The notes under the pieces are model-generated. The model did no database searches and was not told the origin of the DNA. It was given only the letters and a program-made list of their open reading frames with translations. A stretch of DNA of 64,000 nucleotides, taken from the NCBI RefSeq assembly GCF_021245725.1, contig NZ_JAJGSX010000029.1:1-64000 (forward strand). Reading direction: 5' to 3'. The stretch is from Pseudonocardia sp. TRM90224 (GTDB taxonomy: Bacteria > Actinomycetota > Actinomycetes > Mycobacteriales > Pseudonocardiaceae). A program made the translations under genes and the position numbers. This document shows positions 59,890 to 64,000 of this stretch, one piece after another. The first letter of the stretch is position 1. Each line of letters opens with the position of its first letter.

Positions 59890-61044
59890 GTGAGTTCGAC
59901 GGGTGGCCGCCACTTCCTGCAGATCCCCGGCCCGACCAACGTCCCCGACCGGGTGCTGCGCGCGATGCTCGCGCCGACGATCGACCACCGCGGGCCTGAT
60001 TTCGCCGAGCTGACCCGCGCCGTCCTGCCCGCGCTCGCACCCGTCTTCGGCACGTCCGGCCCCGTGGTGATCTACCCGTCGTCCGGCACGGGCGCGTGGG
60101 AGGCAGCGCTGGTCAACACGCTGAGCCCGGGCGACCGCGTGCTGATCGGCGAGACCGGGCAGTTCTCGACGCTGTGGGCGGAGCTGGCTGCGCGCCTCGG
60201 GCTGGAGGTCGAGGTGATCCCCGGCGACTGGCGCCACGGCGTCGACCCCGCCGCCGTCGAAGAGCGGCTCGCAGCCGACACGGCGCACACGATCGCGGCG
60301 GTCTGCGTCGTCCACAACGAGACCTCGACGGGTGTGACCAGCCGCGTTCCGGAGGTGCGGGCGGCGATCGATGCGGCCGGGCACCCCGCGCTGCTGCTCG
60401 TCGACACGATCTCGTCGCTCGGCTCGATCGACTACCGGCACGACGAGTGGGGTGTCGACGTCACCGTCGCCGGCTCGCAGAAGGGTCTGATGCTGCCGCC
60501 GGGGCTGGGCTTCAACGCCGTCAGCGAGAAGGCGCTCGCCCGGTCCGCGGGCCTCCCGCGCTCCTACTGGGACTGGGCGCCGATCATCGAGGCGAACTCG
60601 CGCGGCTTCTTCCCGTACACCCCGGCCACCAACATGCTCTACGGGCTGAAGGAGGCGTGCGCGATGCTCGCCGAGGAGGGCCTCCCGGCCGTCTTCGAGC
60701 GCCACCAGCGGCACGCGGCCGCCACCCGCGCCGCCGTGCGGGCGTGGGGGCTCGAGGTGTGGTGCGCCGACGAGCGCGAGCACTCCGGCGCGCTCACCGC
60801 CGTGCTCCTTCCCGAGGGCCACGACGCCGATGCCATGCGCCGGATCATCCTGGAGCGGTTCGACATGTCGCTCGGTGCCGGGCTCGGTCGGCTCGCCGGC
60901 ACGGTGTTCCGGATCGGGCACCTCGGCCACTTCAACGACCTGACGCTCGCCGGCACGCTGGCGGGCGTGCAGATGGGCCTGCAGCTGGCCGGAGTGCCGA
61001 TCAAACCCGGCGGCGTGGAGGCGGCGCTGGAGCTGCTGCGTTGA
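59890..61044 (+). CDS. Class V aminotransferase (serine/alanine-glyoxylate type)
   Basis: This 384-residue PLP enzyme has GPTNVPDRVLRAMLAPTIDH, HRGPDFAELTRAVLPALAP, the PSSGTGAWEAALVNTLSPGD phosphate region, and the Lys motif VAGSQKGLMLPPGLGFNAV. It probably transfers an amino group from serine or alanine to glyoxylate or a related 2-oxoacid. GTG 59890 follows GAGGAGGAAAC. It overlaps the dehydrogenase start by four bases. Confidence 0.93.
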   Translation: MSSTGGRHFLQIPGPTNVPDRVLRAMLAPTIDHRGPDFAELTRAVLPALAPVFGTSGPVVIYPSSGTGAWEAALVNTLSPGDRVLIGETGQFSTLWAELAARLGLEVEVIPGDWRHGVDPAAVEERLAADTAHTIAAVCVVHNETSTGVTSRVPEVRAAIDAAGHPALLLVDTISSLGSIDYRHDEWGVDVTVAGSQKGLMLPPGLGFNAVSEKALARSAGLPRSYWDWAPIIEANSRGFFPYTPATNMLYGLKEACAMLAEEGLPAVFERHQRHAAATRAAVRAWGLEVWCADEREHSGALTAVLLPEGHDADAMRRIILERFDMSLGAGLGRLAGTVFRIGHLGHFNDLTLAGTLAGVQMGLQLAGVPIKPGGVEAALELLR

Positions 61045-63974
61045 ACGACCTCGCACAGGCACTGGCCCGCGAGATCGAGGGCGAGGTCGCGTTCGACGAC
61101 TACACCCGCCACCTGTACTCGCGCGACGCGAGCATGTACACGATCCGGCCGCAGGGTGTGGTCGCGCCACGGCACGCGGGTGATGTCGTCGCGGCCGTGC
61201 GGCTGGCCGCGGAGCACGACGTCGCCGTGCTGCCCCGCGGCGCGGCGACCAGCCTCGCCGGGCAGACCGTCGGCGACGCGCTGGTGCTCGACTTCTCGCG
61301 GCACATGTCCACGATCGTCGAGCTCGACGCGGAGGCGCGCACCGCGCGCGTGCAGCCGGGGGTGGTGCAGGACCAGCTGAACCGGGCCGCGGCGGCGCAC
61401 GGGCTGATGTTCGGTCCCGACACGTCGACGTCGAACCGCGCGACGCTCGGCGGCATGATCGGCAACAACTCCGCGGGCAGCGGCTCCGTGCGGTACGGGA
61501 TGACGATCGACCACGTGCAAGGGCTCGACGTCGTGCTCTCCGACGCGTCGACGGCCCGGTTCGCGCCGGTCGACGACGCCGAACGAACCCGCCGGGCAGC
61601 GGCGTCGACGCTGGAGGGCGCGCTCTACCGCGAGCTGCCCGCTCTCGTCGACGCGCAGCGCGACGCGATCGACACCGGGTTCCCGCAGTTCTGGCGCCGC
61701 GCGGGCGGCTACCGGCTCGACCGGCTCGTCCGGCCCGCAGACGGGTTCGACCTGGCCAAGTTCGTCGTCGGTTCGGAGGGGACGCTCGTCGTGCTCACCG
61801 AGGCGACGGTCGGGCTCGTCGAGAAGCCGCGCCACACCATGATCGCGGTCGGGCACTTCCGCTCGACGCAGGCCGCGATCGCCGCCACCGAGGACGCGTT
61901 GAGCTGCGACCCCGCGGCCGTCGAGCTGATGGACCGCACGATCCTCGACCTGTCCCGGCAGAAGATCGAGTACGCCGCGCTGGGCTCGATACTCGTCGAC
62001 GACCCCGACGCGCTGCTCTTCGTCTCCTTCACCGGGCCCGACCCGGCGGAGCTGGCGGCCTCACTGGACCGGTTGACCGCGCTGTGGGAGCGCCACCACC
62101 ACGGCTACCACACGCTGCGCGCCGACACGCCCGCCCAGCAGGGTGCGCTGCTGAAGGTGCGCAAGTCGGGGCTCGGGCTGCTGATGGCGGCGAGCGAGGG
62201 CACCAACCGGCCGCTCGCCTTCATCGAGGACACCGCGGTGGAGCCGGCCAGGCTGGCCGAGTACACGCAGCGGTTCGCGAAGGTGCTCGACCGGCACGGG
62301 ATGCGCGCCGGGTTCTACGGGCACTGCTCGGTGGGCTGCCTGCACATCCGCCCGTTCGTCGACCTCGCCAAACCCGACGAGGTGGTGAAGATGCGTGCGG
62401 TCGCGGAGGAGATCCGCGATCTGGTGGCCGAGTTCGGGGGCGCCAACTCGTCCGAGCACGGCGACGGGCTGGCCCGCAGCGAGTTCAACCGGCAGCTGTT
62501 CGGCGACGCGCTGTACGAGGCGATGCGGCAGGTCAAGGCCATCTTCGACCCGGACAACCGGATGAACCCCGGCAAGATCGTCGACTCGCCGGCGATGACC
62601 GAGCACCTGCGCGACGCCGCGCTGCCGCCCGCGCCGCCGCTGCGGACCGCGCTCACGTTCAGCGTGGTCGGAGGCGGGAGCGGGGGCGGGATGCGCGATG
62701 CCGCCGACCGCTGCATGAACATCGGCGCCTGCCGCAAGAGCGACACCGGCGTCATGTGCCCCTCGTACATGGCGACCCGGCGCGAGGAGGACTCGACCCG
62801 CGGGCGGGCGAACGCGCTGGTCAAGGCGCTGTCGGAGCCGGACCCGCGGGCCGCGCTCGGCGACGAGCGGCTGCACGAGGTGCTCGACCTGTGCCTGATG
62901 TGCAAGGCGTGCAAGAGCGAGTGCCCGCTCGGCGTCGACATGGCGACGCTGAAGAGCGAGGCGCTGCACCAGAAGCACGCGACGCAGGGGACGCCGCTGC
63001 GGTCGCGGGTCTTCGGCAACATCCGGCGGCTGAACCGGCTCGGCTCGGCGACGGCACCGCTGTCGAACCTGGCCGGCAAGCTGCCGGGGATGCGGCGCCC
63101 GCTGGGCATCGCAGCGCAACGGCCCCTCCCCACGTTCACGCGCCGCACCCTCCCCCGCTGGTTCGCGCGCCGGCACGCCGCTGGGGGACGCCAGGAAAGC
63201 CACTTTCCTGGCACCACAGGACAGGAAAGTGGCTTTCCTGGCACCCTCCAGCCCCGCGGGCCGCTGACGTTCCTGGCCGACTCGTTCACCGCCTTCACCG
63301 AGCCCGGCGTCGGGATCGCGGCCGTCGAGCTCCTGGAGCGGGCGGGGTGGGACGTCCGGCTGGAGTCGGGCGGCTGTTGTGGACGGGCCGCGTTCTCCAA
63401 GGGCCTGCTCGACCAGGCGGCCCGGCAGGCGTCGGGGCTGGTGGACGCGCTCGCCAGGGCGGAGGGCCCGATCGTCGGCGTCGAACCGTCGTGCCTGCTG
63501 ACGCTCAAGGACGAGCACAGGGCGCTGCTCGGCGACGACCCTCGGGTGACCGACATCGGCCGGCGCGCGGTGCTCGTCGAGGACCTGCTGGTCGACGCGA
63601 TCGACAGCGGCGCGCTGGTGCCGAGCGCCGACGTGTGGCCGGCCGGGCAGCGGATCCTCTTCCACGGCCACTGCCACCAGAAGGCCGAGGTCGGGACGGC
63701 GGCATCGGTGGCGCTGCTGCGCCGGATCCCCGGCGCCGAGGTGGTCGAGCTGGACGCGGGGTGCTGCGGCATGGCCGGCTCGTTCGGCTTCGAGGCCGAG
63801 CACTACGACGTCTCGATGACGGTCGGCGAGGATCGGCTCTTCCCCGCCGTCCGCGCCGAACCGGCAGGCACCGTCGTCGCGGCGACCGGTGTCTCGTGCC
63901 GCCAGCAGATCGCGCACGGGACGCAGCGGAAAGCGTTGCACCCCGTCGAGCTGCTGCGGGCGGTGCTTGTCTGA
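61041..63974 (+). CDS. FAD/Fe-S 2-hydroxyacid dehydrogenase (YdiJ/GlcD-GlpC type)
   Basis: This 977-residue fused enzyme starts with TTG overlapping the aminotransferase stop. An FAD-binding PCMH domain (PRGAATSLAGQTVGDALVLD, near residue 70) is followed by the FAD-linked oxidase C-domain and a Fe-S domain with MNIGACRKSDTGVMCPSY (about 557) and CLMCKACKSECPLGVD (about 617). Two CCG segments (ESGGCCGRAAFSK, about 777, and DAGCCGMAGSFGFEAEHYD, about 905) complete it. It oxidises a D-2-hydroxyacid to a 2-oxoacid, which the aminotransferase could use. An in-frame family B palindrome adds about 19 residues at 716-735. Confidence 0.93.
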   Translation: MNDLAQALAREIEGEVAFDDYTRHLYSRDASMYTIRPQGVVAPRHAGDVVAAVRLAAEHDVAVLPRGAATSLAGQTVGDALVLDFSRHMSTIVELDAEARTARVQPGVVQDQLNRAAAAHGLMFGPDTSTSNRATLGGMIGNNSAGSGSVRYGMTIDHVQGLDVVLSDASTARFAPVDDAERTRRAAASTLEGALYRELPALVDAQRDAIDTGFPQFWRRAGGYRLDRLVRPADGFDLAKFVVGSEGTLVVLTEATVGLVEKPRHTMIAVGHFRSTQAAIAATEDALSCDPAAVELMDRTILDLSRQKIEYAALGSILVDDPDALLFVSFTGPDPAELAASLDRLTALWERHHHGYHTLRADTPAQQGALLKVRKSGLGLLMAASEGTNRPLAFIEDTAVEPARLAEYTQRFAKVLDRHGMRAGFYGHCSVGCLHIRPFVDLAKPDEVVKMRAVAEEIRDLVAEFGGANSSEHGDGLARSEFNRQLFGDALYEAMRQVKAIFDPDNRMNPGKIVDSPAMTEHLRDAALPPAPPLRTALTFSVVGGGSGGGMRDAADRCMNIGACRKSDTGVMCPSYMATRREEDSTRGRANALVKALSEPDPRAALGDERLHEVLDLCLMCKACKSECPLGVDMATLKSEALHQKHATQGTPLRSRVFGNIRRLNRLGSATAPLSNLAGKLPGMRRPLGIAAQRPLPTFTRRTLPRWFARRHAAGGRQESHFPGTTGQESGFPGTLQPRGPLTFLADSFTAFTEPGVGIAAVELLERAGWDVRLESGGCCGRAAFSKGLLDQAARQASGLVDALARAEGPIVGVEPSCLLTLKDEHRALLGDDPRVTDIGRRAVLVEDLLVDAIDSGALVPSADVWPAGQRILFHGHCHQKAEVGTAASVALLRRIPGAEVVELDAGCCGMAGSFGFEAEHYDVSMTVGEDRLFPAVRAEPAGTVVAATGVSCRQQIAHGTQRKALHPVELLRAVLV
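63189..63246. repeat. Family B palindrome inside a coding sequence
   Basis: CCAGGAAAGCCACTTTCCTG, ACCACAG and CAGGAAAGTGGCTTTCCTG lie inside the dehydrogenase gene. They are read in frame as QESHFPGTTGQESGFPGTL without a stop. They sit between the Fe-S and CCG parts, in a linker. Similar to the intergenic copies but with flanks changed (GGCACC for GCCCTC). Confidence 0.85.
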
Positions 63975-64000
63975 CATCTTCCAATCGGCCACGGAGAGGG

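Overview
The window is a chromosomal piece of a very GC-rich actinobacterium. GTG starts are common, coding regions show strong third-position G/C, many genes overlap by four bases, and the gene order around moxR/DUF58/SpoIIM/RDD matches mycobacteria. The combination of GPP34, CGNR, IclR and ROK families and the rRNA leader sequence suggests Pseudonocardiales (Pseudonocardia-like), but the genus is an inference. No rRNA body, CRISPR array or intact transposase is visible.

Layout. 1-350: promoter and leader of an rRNA operon read leftward, out of the window. 0.35-10.1 kb: a CopD/CtaG copper and cytochrome-oxidase membrane protein, a methyltransferase, a PP2C phosphatase, a degenerate N6-adenine-methylase-like HTH protein ending inside a long hairpin, a WYL regulator, and an operon of ABC ATPase, ABC permease, TetR and GPP34. 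10.3-13.9 kb: tRNA-Arg(TCT) followed by a patch of accessory material: small ORFs, a WD40-like protein, a truncated regulator and a frameshifted terpene cyclase. 14-18.5 kb: a MacB/FtsX-type ABC exporter, then folA and thyA in a 4-base overlap. 18.5-28.6 kb: a secreted/membrane hydrolase with a divergent ArsR-type repressor, a repeat-filled spacer, a membrane protein, a rhodanese with a divergent AraC-type regulator, a quinone oxidoreductase, an MFS pump with a divergent CGNR protein, a secreted protein and a ROK repressor. 28.7-32.7 kb: a XylFGH-like sugar ABC operon ending in a ROK sugar kinase. 32.8-42.9 kb: membrane genes and the DUF4129-DUF4350-MoxR-DUF58/SpoIIM-RDD cluster. 42.9-50.2 kb: a cobalamin/siderophore-type ABC importer, a secreted GH6 glycosidase, and metE under a cobalamin riboswitch. 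50.2-55.6 kb: a TetR pair, an alpha/beta hydrolase, a LigT-like protein, a single-chain PheRS-like protein with a structured leader, and small hypothetical genes. 55.7-64 kb: two divergent operons around an IclR-type operator: dicarboxylate transporter, CoA-transferase, enoyl-CoA hydratase and IclR on one side; an aminotransferase and an FAD/Fe-S 2-hydroxyacid dehydrogenase on the other.

The most unusual feature is a set of dispersed palindromic DNA families placed mostly at gene 3' ends. Family A (about 60 bp) occurs four times. Family B (59 bp) occurs three times between genes and once, as a variant, inserted in frame inside the Fe-S dehydrogenase gene. Family E supplies the last codons and stop of an ABC ATPase. 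Tandem arrays of about 21-22 bp lie at 33.9 and 47.4 kb; the latter is arranged as two mirror-image blocks. A separate 168-bp imperfect hairpin covers the stop codon of the methylase-like gene. A second candidate is the PheRS-like gene, whose leader can form a three-helix structure and encodes a 22-residue peptide.
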